Assembly (NCBI GenBank): GCA_020349245.1
Contig: CP070764.1
Location: forward strand, 1,025,759 to 1,078,716
DNA length: 52,958 nucleotides
Reading direction: 5' to 3'
Origin: Chloroflexota bacterium
Lineage (GTDB): Bacteria; Chloroflexota; Anaerolineae; Anaerolineales; UBA4823
Positions 43,559-52,113 of this stretch are shown in pieces. The notes beneath the pieces were generated by a model. That model did no database searches and was not told the DNA's origin. It saw nothing but the letters and a program-made list of their open reading frames with translations. The translations under genes and the position numbers were made by a program. Every line of letters begins with the position of its first letter. The first letter of the stretch is position 1.

Positions 43559-45460
43559 TTAGGCCTGCGGTTTGAATCGGCTGCGGAATGGCTGATAAGC
43601 CTTACCGCCACCTTCGTAGAACTTGTTAAAAAATTCTACAATATGCAAACGCAGACTATGGATAGTTGGGCTAAAAGCACCCATAACCAAGTTCAGTGAA
43701 TGGATCACTGTAGCAATAATCAACCCAACAATCAAGCTGCCAAAGGCACCCGCAACATCATTGGCGACTTTGGCTAAATATACGGAAGCTAGTCCGATGG
43801 CGGCAATTCGCATATATGAGAGAATATTGCCGATCAAACTGATAAATTCTATTGGGCCAATCAACAATCCTGGTAAACCTAGTGGTATACCTAGTAGCAC
43901 CATTCCTGCGATCAAGGTCACGATACTTGGAACCAATAAAACCCTGGGAAGAAGATTGGCGAAAACAGCTACCAGGATGAACAGGCTAATCAAACCTATT
44001 AGCATGCCGCCTCGCTCAAAGATATGCGGTTTGTCCCTTTCCCGCAGGCCTTCCCACAGGCCAAGTACAACTCCCAAGGTAATGTGAATCACACCAACTC
44101 CGATAGAGAGCGCTAATAGAAAGATTAAATAATCAGAACTCTCCCTGGAAAACCATATAGGTTGCAAGCCAAGATAATGTCCGAGGGTTCCAAACGCTTC
44201 TCCAAAGAGGAGCCCGAATAAAATTGACCAGATTGAGCCTATCCGCAGGATCATCATGATATCTCGCAGGAAACCTTTTTTCACTCGAGTGATTGCGACC
44301 CAGCTAATGACCAGCAACAGAAGTCCGTAACCCACATCGCCGAGCATCATGCCAAAAAAAAGCGGCATGAAAAAAGCCATTAAACCGCTGGGATCGATCC
44401 CTTCGTAACTTGGTATTGACAGCAGCTTTACCAAACCTTCGAAGGGTTGGACTAGGCGAGGGTTTTCAAGAGCAATAGGAGTATCTTTGCGTGCCTGTTC
44501 GCTGATATCAATCTCCGATAAAAAGACCCGTGTTTCCACGTCGCTCTCCAAGGCGTAATCGAGCTGATGAAATAATTCTCTCGGCACCCAGCCGATGATC
44601 ACAAATGTTGATTCAGTCTCACCAACAAGCGCAAGCGTGTTATATGCATCCAGCGTATCCTGGATTGTATTTCTCCAAAGGGTTAATCGTACTCCCCAGG
44701 TATTTCCCAAATACGTTAACTTCTCTTCGATCTCTCTGATCTCACCAGGGATTGCATTCAACCGTTGCTGGATGGAAGCCAGGGCGATATCTGGAGATGA
44801 AGCCACAAATTCCGATGGGAGCCTTAATCGGGAGATATCTTCCTCGCCGAGTAGTACCTCAATCTCGTCTGCGTATCTCTCGGGAGCAACGACCAGCATG
44901 GCCCGGGTACCTTCATCTACGTCCGCGCTGGCGATCTCGACTTCCCCCTCTGTCATATTGGAAATTCGACCCCTGATCATCTCTAAGACTTGAGGGTGGG
45001 CGCGGCTAACCATCAATCCGATCGAGATGTTACCAGGCACCAATGCTGAATTGGGTAAGATGGGTAGCAGCTTCTGCAGGGTAGCTGCAAAGCGAGGTAA
45101 GGAATCTTTTTCGGTCATTAGTTCTGCTTGTCGCTCAGTCAGCGTTTGAACTTGAGGTGATAATTCAGCCAAACCTTGCTCAATCTCGTCCAAGTGTTGC
45201 ACAAAATTCCCAGGTGATCCGGAAGTTTCAACAGGGTTTTTAAATACCACCAGCAAACCCTCTAATTGGGCAAGAAGAAGGCTGATTTCTTCTTTTTTTC
45301 GTAACATTTCTGGTTGAATCGATAGGGGTGGTATGTTTAGATCGGGGATCTCAGTTATCGGATCGATATGCAAATATCCCTGATTCTGGATGGTATGCAA
45401 TACCTGCATCAGATCAGATTTCAATCCCAATATTTGCACCCGGGTCATTTCCGTTTTCAT
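43559..45460 (-). CDS. atpI: V/A-type ATPase subunit I (a subunit)
   Basis: This 633-residue protein is the stator membrane subunit. Residues 1-340 form the cytoplasmic dumbbell domain with coiled coils ('LLAQLEGLLVVFKNP', 'REIEEKLTYLGNTW'). The C-terminal half has about eight helices with 'PLFFGMMLGDVGYGL', 'GLLFGEAFG', 'SYMRIAAIGLASVYLA' and 'FYEGGGKAYQPF'. The half-channel Arg is likely in 'SYMRIAA', as family knowledge would predict. It starts 5 bp after subunit G. Domain order and length fit the Thermus and Enterococcus homologs. Confidence 0.92.
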   Translation of the reverse strand: MKTEMTRVQILGLKSDLMQVLHTIQNQGYLHIDPITEIPDLNIPPLSIQPEMLRKKEEISLLLAQLEGLLVVFKNPVETSGSPGNFVQHLDEIEQGLAELSPQVQTLTERQAELMTEKDSLPRFAATLQKLLPILPNSALVPGNISIGLMVSRAHPQVLEMIRGRISNMTEGEVEIASADVDEGTRAMLVVAPERYADEIEVLLGEEDISRLRLPSEFVASSPDIALASIQQRLNAIPGEIREIEEKLTYLGNTWGVRLTLWRNTIQDTLDAYNTLALVGETESTFVIIGWVPRELFHQLDYALESDVETRVFLSEIDISEQARKDTPIALENPRLVQPFEGLVKLLSIPSYEGIDPSGLMAFFMPLFFGMMLGDVGYGLLLLVISWVAITRVKKGFLRDIMMILRIGSIWSILFGLLFGEAFGTLGHYLGLQPIWFSRESSDYLIFLLALSIGVGVIHITLGVVLGLWEGLRERDKPHIFERGGMLIGLISLFILVAVFANLLPRVLLVPSIVTLIAGMVLLGIPLGLPGLLIGPIEFISLIGNILSYMRIAAIGLASVYLAKVANDVAGAFGSLIVGLIIATVIHSLNLVMGAFSPTIHSLRLHIVEFFNKFYEGGGKAYQPFRSRFKPQA

Positions 45461-45465
45461 AAAAT

Positions 45466-45816
45466 TTACTCTTTAGCTGTTAAACCAACTACATAAGAAA
45501 CAGCAAATTTCACTGCTTCATCCAAGTTCTGAAATCCATGTTGAATGGATATTTTTTTTTCAATATCTGCCTGAGTTAGCATAGTTTCCACCTTGGACTG
45601 GACTTGATCCAGATATTCTTCCGCTGCTTGCTGTCCAGCTATTCTTCCTTCTTCCACAGCTTTTTCCTTGAGCTGATTTGCCTGGATCAGGGCATGAGCG
45701 ATGCGCTGGTCGGCTGCTTTTTGTGCTTCATTGATCATCCGGGAGGCACCTAATTCTGCCTGACGGATTGCCTCCAATTGTGGGTTTGCTATTTGTTTAG
45801 AAGAGGAGATTTGCAT
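45466..45816 (-). CDS. atpG: V/A-type ATPase subunit G/H
   Basis: This 116-residue protein is the second peripheral-stalk subunit. Residues 5-85 form one long coiled coil rich in Ala, Glu, Gln and Lys ('LGASRMINEAQKAADQRIAHA'), pairing with subunit E. The C-terminal 'NLDEAVKFAVSYVVGLTAKE' is as in archaeal AhaH/bacterial NtpF-like proteins. I chose ATG 45816 since AAGGAA precedes it by about nine bases; the TTG at 45852 would add 12 residues of unlike composition. It is the first gene of the ATPase operon, and its promoter should be in the 160-bp gap after the FrdA-like gene. Confidence 0.8.
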   Translation of the reverse strand: MQISSSKQIANPQLEAIRQAELGASRMINEAQKAADQRIAHALIQANQLKEKAVEEGRIAGQQAAEEYLDQVQSKVETMLTQADIEKKISIQHGFQNLDEAVKFAVSYVVGLTAKE

Positions 45817-45977
45817 CCTGCAGTTCCTTTGTAAAGTTCCCTTCACCTTCAAGATCCTGAAGAGGATAGCAGTTCAACAACAAAGATTGATCTTGAATAG
45901 TGGTTTGGTCTTGTCCATTTCATCAATTAAAGTGTATAGTGATCCTGAATTAAGGCTGATTTGAGACCTTGAAAAAT

Positions 45978-47609
45978 TCAGCATACCAACACCTGCTTTC
46001 TTCGGTAATCTGGTAGGAGCATGGGTGCAGGCAAGTTCTCCTGCAGCCCGGCTTGGATGAGATCATTCGTCCATTTTTCCAAGTGGCGTAAGGTAGGTAC
46101 CCCAGGATGGTTATCCTTCAAGTAATCTGCAGCTGCTTTACCACTGCGCCGGCCAAAAACACAAATATCTAGCAGGCTATTGCCCATCAACCGGTTGCGG
46201 CCATGAATTCCGCCTGCAGCCTCCCCAGCCACAAATAATCCAGGTACTTCTGTACTGCCGTCTGGATGGATGGCAATACCACCATTCTGGTAATGAAGTG
46301 TTGGGTAGATCAGGATTGGTACCTGGGTCATATCGATCCCAAATCGCTTATACTGCCGGACCATGGCCGGCAGCTCCCGGGCAATGGTTCCAGGACCCTT
46401 CAGCAGGTCAATCATGGGAGCATCCAACCAGACCGCCAGCTGCCCCGATGGAGTCACTACGCCTTTACCTTTTTTGGTACACTCACGGATGATGGCAGCT
46501 GATTCTACATCCCTGGTTTCAAGCGGGTAGACAAACTGCTCGCCATCCACATTGCAAATCTGTGCACCGAGGCCACGCACTTTCTCTGTCACGAGCTGTC
46601 CAAGAATCTGTTCAGGAAATGCTGCACCAGTTGGATGGTACTGCATGGTGTCAACAAAGGAGAGCTTAGCACCCACCCGGTATGCCAAAACCAAGCCATC
46701 CGCAGTAGCCCCGTAGTGATTCGTGGTGGGGAAACCTTGATAATGCAGTCTTCCACTACCACCTGTAGCGATGATCACCGCCTTGCTCTGAACGATGATC
46801 AGCTTTCCCGTGTCGAGCTCCTTGAGCAAAGCACCAGCAATACGACCTTGCTCATCAGTGAGTAGCTCAATCACTGGTCGGAACTCCCAAACTTGGATCG
46901 AGCCCCCTTTCCCGTTTTCACGTGAGCGAACTTCGTCACGCAATGTGCGCATGATTTCAGCCCCGGTGTAATCCCTGGCTGCATGCATCCGTTTACGGGA
47001 TGTGCCGCCTCCATGGATCGTCCGCAGGGTGCCGTCCTCACCTTTATCAAACATTGCCCCAAGAGATTCCAACCAGGCGATCACACCTGGGGCGTCGTTA
47101 ACCAGAGCTTCGACCAAATCAGGATCATTGGTAAAACCACCCCCTCCCATCACATCCAGGTAATGGATGGCTGGGGAGTCGTTTTCTTTATCAGCAGCTT
47201 GAATTCCACCTTGAGCCATGATGGTATTTGCATCTCCAAAGCGTAGTTTTGTGGTCAACAGGACCTGCGCGCCATTTTCTTGAGCAAGGAGTGCCGAGCT
47301 GGCTCCAGCCCCACCACCACCAATCACCAGGACATCACAGGCTGCCTCCGGTTTTGTGGGCAGGGGATCGTGTGCACCAATAATTGGTGAACTTTCTAAA
47401 ACGTCAGCCAATTCGTTAGGAGTCATATCTCCTCGATTTGGACCTACCTGAAGTCGTCGGAACGCAGTGCTGATGTAATCCGGATGAAACGAACGCAACA
47501 GGTTTTCTTTTTCCTCTGGCAAAACGTGTGGAAACGTTTGCTGGATTCGTTCCGGGCGGGAGTTCTCTACTAACACTTGGGATTCATGAATTGCGGCTGG
47601 ATACGCCAT
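45978..47609 (-). CDS. Fumarate reductase/TfrA-like flavoprotein
   Basis: The 543-residue FAD protein belongs to the succinate dehydrogenase/fumarate reductase flavoprotein superfamily. It has the FAD motif 'GGGGAG' (97-102), 'MAQGGI' (132-137), 'QYHPTGAAFPEQ', 'TEKVRGLGAQICN' and 'GNSLLDICVFGRRSG', with the usual substrate-site His and Arg residues in place. The His that binds FAD covalently in E. coli FrdA is Asn here (N128), so FAD is probably non-covalent, as in soluble TfrA. An extra N-terminal segment of about 90 residues precedes the FAD fold. ATG 47609 follows GGAGAAAAATC. It closes a redox operon that also encodes the matching iron-sulfur subunit. Substrate: fumarate likely, not proven. 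Confidence 0.85.
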   Translation of the reverse strand: MAYPAAIHESQVLVENSRPERIQQTFPHVLPEEKENLLRSFHPDYISTAFRRLQVGPNRGDMTPNELADVLESSPIIGAHDPLPTKPEAACDVLVIGGGGAGASSALLAQENGAQVLLTTKLRFGDANTIMAQGGIQAADKENDSPAIHYLDVMGGGGFTNDPDLVEALVNDAPGVIAWLESLGAMFDKGEDGTLRTIHGGGTSRKRMHAARDYTGAEIMRTLRDEVRSRENGKGGSIQVWEFRPVIELLTDEQGRIAGALLKELDTGKLIIVQSKAVIIATGGSGRLHYQGFPTTNHYGATADGLVLAYRVGAKLSFVDTMQYHPTGAAFPEQILGQLVTEKVRGLGAQICNVDGEQFVYPLETRDVESAAIIRECTKKGKGVVTPSGQLAVWLDAPMIDLLKGPGTIARELPAMVRQYKRFGIDMTQVPILIYPTLHYQNGGIAIHPDGSTEVPGLFVAGEAAGGIHGRNRLMGNSLLDICVFGRRSGKAAADYLKDNHPGVPTLRHLEKWTNDLIQAGLQENLPAPMLLPDYRRKQVLVC

Positions 47610-47634
47610 GATTTTTCTCCGCACACCTGTTTAA

Positions 47635-48690
47635 TTATTTAATCCATGGAACTTCCTGATTAATTTCACCCGGGGTGTACTGCAGCTCCTGGCAAATGCG
47701 ATGGTTGAGGGAGTTGACCACTAAGGAAAGGGGAACACCCTGTTCGCATTCCTGCTCACACATCCCGCAGCCTGTGCAGGATGCCAACCAGCGGCTGATC
47801 AATACCAGATCTTCGACCAGGGAGGCTTTGTGTAGGGAAGCAGTTTTTCTAAATTCGAAAATCGGACATGCTTTCAAACATTCACCACATAAGGTGCAGT
47901 TCGCAAAAAATGAGAGCAGACAACCAAGATCGTTGAAGGGGCATTGATCCTGGAAATTCGCGTTCATTTTATTGCGCACTTCCTCCCGCTTCTCGGCTAA
48001 TGCACCAAGTATGGTCTCCCTGTGGGATAACTGGTATTCGCTGGCCAGTTTGAAGGTCACCCGCTCCAGGTGCTCACGAGCATCTATGATTTCATCCCGG
48101 GCGATGATCAGGATGACATTTTCCACGTCAACACCCATCACACCAATGACCACATCAGCCCTACTTGGGGATGACCACCTACAGATTTGGCAGGCTTTTC
48201 GCATTGAAGTTGATTGCAGATGACCTTCGCTGAGATCATGAAGGACTGAACGGGTTAAAGTTTCTACACCGAGGATATCCACTTGGCGTCGAAATTCATC
48301 CGGATAAAGGACTCCAGGGCAATCTACACCTACCAGGAGGGTATTCTCTAAGCCTGTTGGCAGGCGACCAATATTACCTAATTCGATGAATGTGCGAAGT
48401 TCACAAGGCCGCAGGATCAGTGCTAATTTTTCAAAGGAATGATTATCGAGGATCTGTAGGGCTTCACCCGCTGTATTATTGATCATCACGGGCGCGAAGG
48501 GATTGACGGACATCAATTGCTGAGGATCTTCAATTACTGCGAGCTGCACGCCTGCAGGGTTTGAGAGTTCAACCGGAGCCAGCACAGCCGTGATATTGTT
48601 ATGCTGCCACCAGGCAAATATGAACTCGCGCAAAGCATTGAGGGTTTCACCCTGATATACTTCAATAATCCGGTTTACATTCATGTTCAA
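47635..48690 (-). CDS. FrhB-like flavoprotein with C-terminal ferredoxin domain (1)
   Basis: The 351-residue protein joins an F420-hydrogenase beta (FrhB)-like region to an HdrC-like ferredoxin. The first part has 'LILRPCELRTFIELG' (C96), 'VGVDCPGVLYPDEF' (C124) and 'ACQICRWSSPSRADVVIG' (C167, C170), the FrhB signature set. The C-terminal part has two [4Fe-4S] motifs: C265/268/271/275 and C305/308/311/315. FrhB proteins carry FAD and pass electrons between F420 or other donors and Fe-S chains. It is a paralog of the 335-residue protein at 51090-52097. It lies 7 bp after the acyl-CoA dehydrogenase gene. F420 use is not shown. Confidence 0.8.
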   Translation of the reverse strand: MNMNVNRIIEVYQGETLNALREFIFAWWQHNNITAVLAPVELSNPAGVQLAVIEDPQQLMSVNPFAPVMINNTAGEALQILDNHSFEKLALILRPCELRTFIELGNIGRLPTGLENTLLVGVDCPGVLYPDEFRRQVDILGVETLTRSVLHDLSEGHLQSTSMRKACQICRWSSPSRADVVIGVMGVDVENVILIIARDEIIDAREHLERVTFKLASEYQLSHRETILGALAEKREEVRNKMNANFQDQCPFNDLGCLLSFFANCTLCGECLKACPIFEFRKTASLHKASLVEDLVLISRWLASCTGCGMCEQECEQGVPLSLVVNSLNHRICQELQYTPGEINQEVPWIK

Positions 48691-48696
48691 ACTCCA

Positions 48697-49839
48697 TTAA
48701 AACTCCACCGTTCCATGATTCTTGAGGTCGAGCATCTCTGAGCTAATCAGCACTCGCGCCCGATCCAGGGCCATTTCCAGGGCACCACGAGGCAGTACCC
48801 CGCGGAGATAGCGGAGGTGTTCAGTTTGAGGGGATGGACCAGGACCTGCGAAAATCATCGTTGTGCTATCCACAGCTTGGCGAAGCATCTCAACGGTTGC
48901 TAAACGCACCTGGGCAGCTAAAAAGGAATTTGATTCTGTTCGAGCTTCATCGACCATCCAGGCAGCATGGTAGACCAACCAACGGCAACGTTCTATCTCA
49001 ATGTTTAAATCCACCAGCAGGCGCTGTATCGCTGGTCTCATTGAAAGGGGAGAACCCAAGGATATCCAGCTTTTTGCATGTTCAAGCGCCATTTCCAGTA
49101 AGCGCTCGCTGATGCCAATATAGCGTGCTCCCATGCGGATCCAGCCCTGGTTTGCATTCCCGGCTATTTGAGTGATCACCTTGCCAGGTTCGCTGAGCAT
49201 TGCCTCCCATCCAACCCGGCATTCTTCCAACGAAAGGATCTGGTTCGCTCCATCGGTGAGATTAAGACCTGGACTGTTCGCATCCAGGAGGAAAGCTGCG
49301 GTCCCTTCCGGCATATTCACCAGCACAATCAAGAAGTCATGCGGTTCGGGTCTTTCTGAAAGAATTTTGTACCCATTTAATACGAATTCATCTCCGGAAG
49401 AAGTGACCCTCGTTGACCATTCGCCTGGGTTGATAGCTCCTAGCATCGATTGATGATTCTCAGTAGGTTCTCGGGCTGCTAGAATCGCCCGGCGATTGCC
49501 TGCAAGCGCTGGTTCCAGGAAGCGGGTTACCTGGTCACCTTGACAGGCGTATAACAGCGGGATGACATCGCCAAGATCAATGGGCAGAAAGGTTTGTCCC
49601 AATTCTTCTTCAATGACGCAGGTGGTAAGCAGGTCTAACCCGCCGCCGCCATATTCTTCGGGGACCATCAATCCCCAGAGTCCCAATTGTTCTATCGATT
49701 TATGCAATCTTGCATGGTCCTCCAGGGCGATATCCCCACTGGTGAAGTATTTACTCTCAAGCGGACGTGCCTCTTTGTGTACAAAGCGACGCAGCATATC
49801 ACGCAGGACTAGTGTGTCTGGAGCAAATTCAAAATCCAT
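48697..49839 (-). CDS. Acyl-CoA dehydrogenase family protein
   Basis: The 380-residue protein has the acyl-CoA dehydrogenase fold order: helical N-terminus ('HKSIEQLGLWGLMVPEEYGG' and 'TCVIEEELGQTFLPIDLG'), a middle beta domain ('WSTRVTSSGDEFVLNGYKIL') and a helical C-terminus. The family oxidises acyl-CoA with FAD, giving electrons to ETF. No etfAB is near, and the canonical C-terminal 'Y-E-G' catalytic-Glu motif is not visible ('YLRGVLPRGALEMA' instead), so the activity may differ. It is embedded in the HdrA/Fe-S operon with 1- and 6-bp spacing to its neighbours, which suggests a fixed complex or shared route. Confidence 0.85.
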   Translation of the reverse strand: MDFEFAPDTLVLRDMLRRFVHKEARPLESKYFTSGDIALEDHARLHKSIEQLGLWGLMVPEEYGGGGLDLLTTCVIEEELGQTFLPIDLGDVIPLLYACQGDQVTRFLEPALAGNRRAILAAREPTENHQSMLGAINPGEWSTRVTSSGDEFVLNGYKILSERPEPHDFLIVLVNMPEGTAAFLLDANSPGLNLTDGANQILSLEECRVGWEAMLSEPGKVITQIAGNANQGWIRMGARYIGISERLLEMALEHAKSWISLGSPLSMRPAIQRLLVDLNIEIERCRWLVYHAAWMVDEARTESNSFLAAQVRLATVEMLRQAVDSTTMIFAGPGPSPQTEHLRYLRGVLPRGALEMALDRARVLISSEMLDLKNHGTVEF

Positions 49840-49840
49840 C

Positions 49841-50506
49841 TCATGCCTCGATTTCTCTTTGGCTGTATCTGGCTTTGAGCTCGCCGATGGTCAGGGTTTT
49901 GAGCTCACTTATAGCTTCTTGAAAGGTCCCAGCTTCTATCTCTTGCACCCGCTTGTGCAAATGACCCGCGGTCGGGGCCAGGTATCTGCCGTACAATCGC
50001 CGGCCTAACAGGGAGATATTTGGTGGAACAATTTCCGCAGGACAGCGGGCTACGCATAATCCACACATAATGCAATCGAAAGATATATCTGCCAGGTCAG
50101 CCAGGTCTCCCCTCAAGGCTGCTGAAATATAGCCCAGGACATCGATATCTTGCGGGCAGGATTTTGTGCATGTATTGCATCCAAAACAGGACAAAGTTTC
50201 CGGGTATATTCCCAATAGAGTCAAGCCATCAGCCTTGAGAGCATTCAGGTCATAGCTGGGGTGTTGAGCCGGGAAGAATGGAATTTGTGTGAGGATCATT
50301 CCAGGTTCCACCACGGTTTGGCAAGCTAAGGCGTAATGCAACCTGTAATCTCGTTGGTGGCGGAAGACGGTACCACACGCACCACAAAATCCTCCCCGGC
50401 AGCCTACTCCATGGGTGAGTTTGAAGCCAGCCCACTCAAAAGCTTTTAGGATGGTCAATCCTTCAGGAACTTGATATTGCTGGCTGAAGATAAAAATATC
50501 AATCAT
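49841..50506 (-). CDS. FrdB/TfrB-like iron-sulfur subunit
   Basis: The 221-residue protein begins with a plant-type [2Fe-2S] domain (C36, C41, C44, C62; 'GCRGGFCGAC', 'ACQT'), then two [4Fe-4S] motifs (C107/110/113/117 and C145/148/151/155). This resembles the iron-sulfur subunit of fumarate reductase and the N-terminal part of thiol:fumarate reductase TfrB, but the HdrB-like CCG domain of TfrB is absent. It is the natural partner of the flavoprotein at 45978-47609. I chose ATG 50506, five bases after GGAG; longer starts at 50524 or 50554 are possible. It lies 1 bp upstream of the acyl-CoA dehydrogenase gene. Confidence 0.82.
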   Translation of the reverse strand: MIDIFIFSQQYQVPEGLTILKAFEWAGFKLTHGVGCRGGFCGACGTVFRHQRDYRLHYALACQTVVEPGMILTQIPFFPAQHPSYDLNALKADGLTLLGIYPETLSCFGCNTCTKSCPQDIDVLGYISAALRGDLADLADISFDCIMCGLCVARCPAEIVPPNISLLGRRLYGRYLAPTAGHLHKRVQEIEAGTFQEAISELKTLTIGELKARYSQREIEA

Positions 50507-50608
50507 CATCGCTCCATTTCCCATTGAATGCAGGATAGTTCTCCCTTCATGCACTTGTGAAGATTGATGTATGCTGGATTTTTAATCGGATACATATCCT
50601 TCACCATT

Positions 50609-51046
50609 TCAATAACTCAGGATTAAATCGAGAATGTAGGTTTCATCAGTGCTTGCTTTGGCTAATAGTTCAGCCATCCCTTCCGCCAGCAGCGTACCCA
50701 CCAAATAATGTTTGATGGTTGGATCAACTTGAGGGCACGCCAGGGCACAATTCCCACAGCGATCACAATCGTCACCAACCAAGGTTTCCAGCGCAAGGGA
50801 AGTTCGCGCTTCGGTAAGCAGGCGGCGCTTTGGGTCGCGCATTAAAATTGGACAAGCATCCATGCAGCAGCCACAACCGAGGCATGCCTTCGAACCAGAT
50901 AAGTCGTCGAATGTTTTAAGCATATGGCTTGACCCCAAGCCTGAACTTAATAAACGGCAGCGAGCAACTGGCGGGCGATTCAAGGTGGTTATGGTGGCTA
51001 GGATTGGTTTAATTCGATTCGGGTCGGTTTGATCTCTGAGTGGCAT
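50609..51046 (-). CDS. HdrC-like [4Fe-4S] protein
   Basis: The 145-residue cytoplasmic protein has two [4Fe-4S] motifs: C55/58/61/65 in 'CLGCGCCMDACP' and C94/97/100/104 in 'CDRCGNCALACP', joined by a helix as in HdrC. In heterodisulfide reductases this subunit carries electrons between HdrA and HdrB. No HdrB is in this window. The helical C-terminus is acidic. I chose ATG 51046 because GGAG lies seven bases ahead; the longer frame from 51202 overlaps the neighbouring gene. Gaps are 43 bp to the upstream gene and 102 bp to the FrdB-like gene. Confidence 0.78.
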   Translation of the reverse strand: MPLRDQTDPNRIKPILATITTLNRPPVARCRLLSSGLGSSHMLKTFDDLSGSKACLGCGCCMDACPILMRDPKRRLLTEARTSLALETLVGDDCDRCGNCALACPQVDPTIKHYLVGTLLAEGMAELLAKASTDETYILDLILSY

Positions 51047-51089
51047 TTTTCTGCTCCAGTATACGGACAGCCTACCCCAGTCCTGGTGC

Positions 51090-52097
51090 TTACATACCAA
51101 TTGGCATGGTATCGTGGCGCAGCTCCTGCCTGATACGGCCATGTATCGCTGCCAGGGGCAAATTCCTTGGGCAGGCTTGTTCACACATGCCGCAGGTGAC
51201 ACAGGACTCCAGCCATTGATTTATTTTCTGCCTGGATTTGTTCCCTCCGCCATCGTCTTGGGTCGTTAATTGGCCCTCGTAGACGGGGCATACCTCCAGG
51301 CATTTCTGGCAGGGGGAGCAAGCAGAGAGCAAGGCAGTAAACTCGGAAGGTTTGCGGGGAAAATCATCTTCGAGCAGGTGATAATTTCGTTCCCGGCATC
51401 GTTCTCGTCGTTCGTAAATAAAGTCAAGCATATGTTGATGTTGCCGGCGTAAAGAAATTGGCGCTGGTCCATCGCTGATCCGGGGTAAATTAAAGTTTTC
51501 ACTGGTCGTGATGTCTCTGGTCCTGATCAGGATGAATTCTTTTACCGGAAGACCGATCAACCCAATATTGATATCCACATCTTCGCAGAAAGGAGTGACA
51601 CACATCTGGCAGGCAGTTCGGAATCGATATGGTGCGATACCCCCCTGCCGGGCAAAACGTAGAGATTGGCGGGTGATACTTTCAAGTGTGCCCGCTTTCT
51701 CTAACCGCCATTCAAGGTCTTCGATCGAGAAACTGGACAGGCAATCTATCCCAATCGATATCCATTTTTCGGGAAGCAGGTAACCCAGCCTTCGTTTTTC
51801 AATCAATGCGCGTGCCTCACAGGAATGCAATATGAAGCCGATCCGCTCCTCGAGAATTTCACCTGATGAGTAGATTGCCAGGCGGGAAATATTTTCCGGC
51901 ATGAATGGACACAAGGGGTCAGCACGGTTCAGGTCAGCAGCATCTCGCACCAAGTTAGGTTCGATGCCAGTACCGCCATCCTGATAAACGGGGAGTAACA
52001 TGCCATCCAATTTAGCTTGTATCCACAAGACAGAGAGGAAATTCCGGATAGCACCGAATGGATCGTTGTTTGTTCTTAATATCCACCATGTACCCAT
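51090..52097 (-). CDS. FrhB-like flavoprotein with C-terminal ferredoxin domain (2)
   Basis: The 335-residue paralog of the protein at 47635-48690 has the same layout: 'FILHSCEARALIEKRRLG' (C93), 'ISIGIDCLSSF' (C119), 'ACQMCVTPFCEDVDINIG' (C163, C166), then two [4Fe-4S] motifs at C260/263/266/270 and C299/302/305/309. It lies 16 bp after the HdrA stop, so it probably binds HdrA and acts as its electron input or output module. Sequence differences outside the Cys motifs are large, pointing to different partners for the two paralogs. No F420 biosynthesis gene is in view. Confidence 0.8.
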   Translation of the reverse strand: MGTWWILRTNNDPFGAIRNFLSVLWIQAKLDGMLLPVYQDGGTGIEPNLVRDAADLNRADPLCPFMPENISRLAIYSSGEILEERIGFILHSCEARALIEKRRLGYLLPEKWISIGIDCLSSFSIEDLEWRLEKAGTLESITRQSLRFARQGGIAPYRFRTACQMCVTPFCEDVDINIGLIGLPVKEFILIRTRDITTSENFNLPRISDGPAPISLRRQHQHMLDFIYERRERCRERNYHLLEDDFPRKPSEFTALLSACSPCQKCLEVCPVYEGQLTTQDDGGGNKSRQKINQWLESCVTCGMCEQACPRNLPLAAIHGRIRQELRHDTMPIGM

Positions 52098-52113
52098 AAG
52101 CTCACCTTCCTTG

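Noticed and set aside
45817..45852. Longer TTG start for V/A-ATPase subunit G
   Set aside because: The added residues are basic and unlike the coiled coil; ATG 45816 has AAGGAA ahead.
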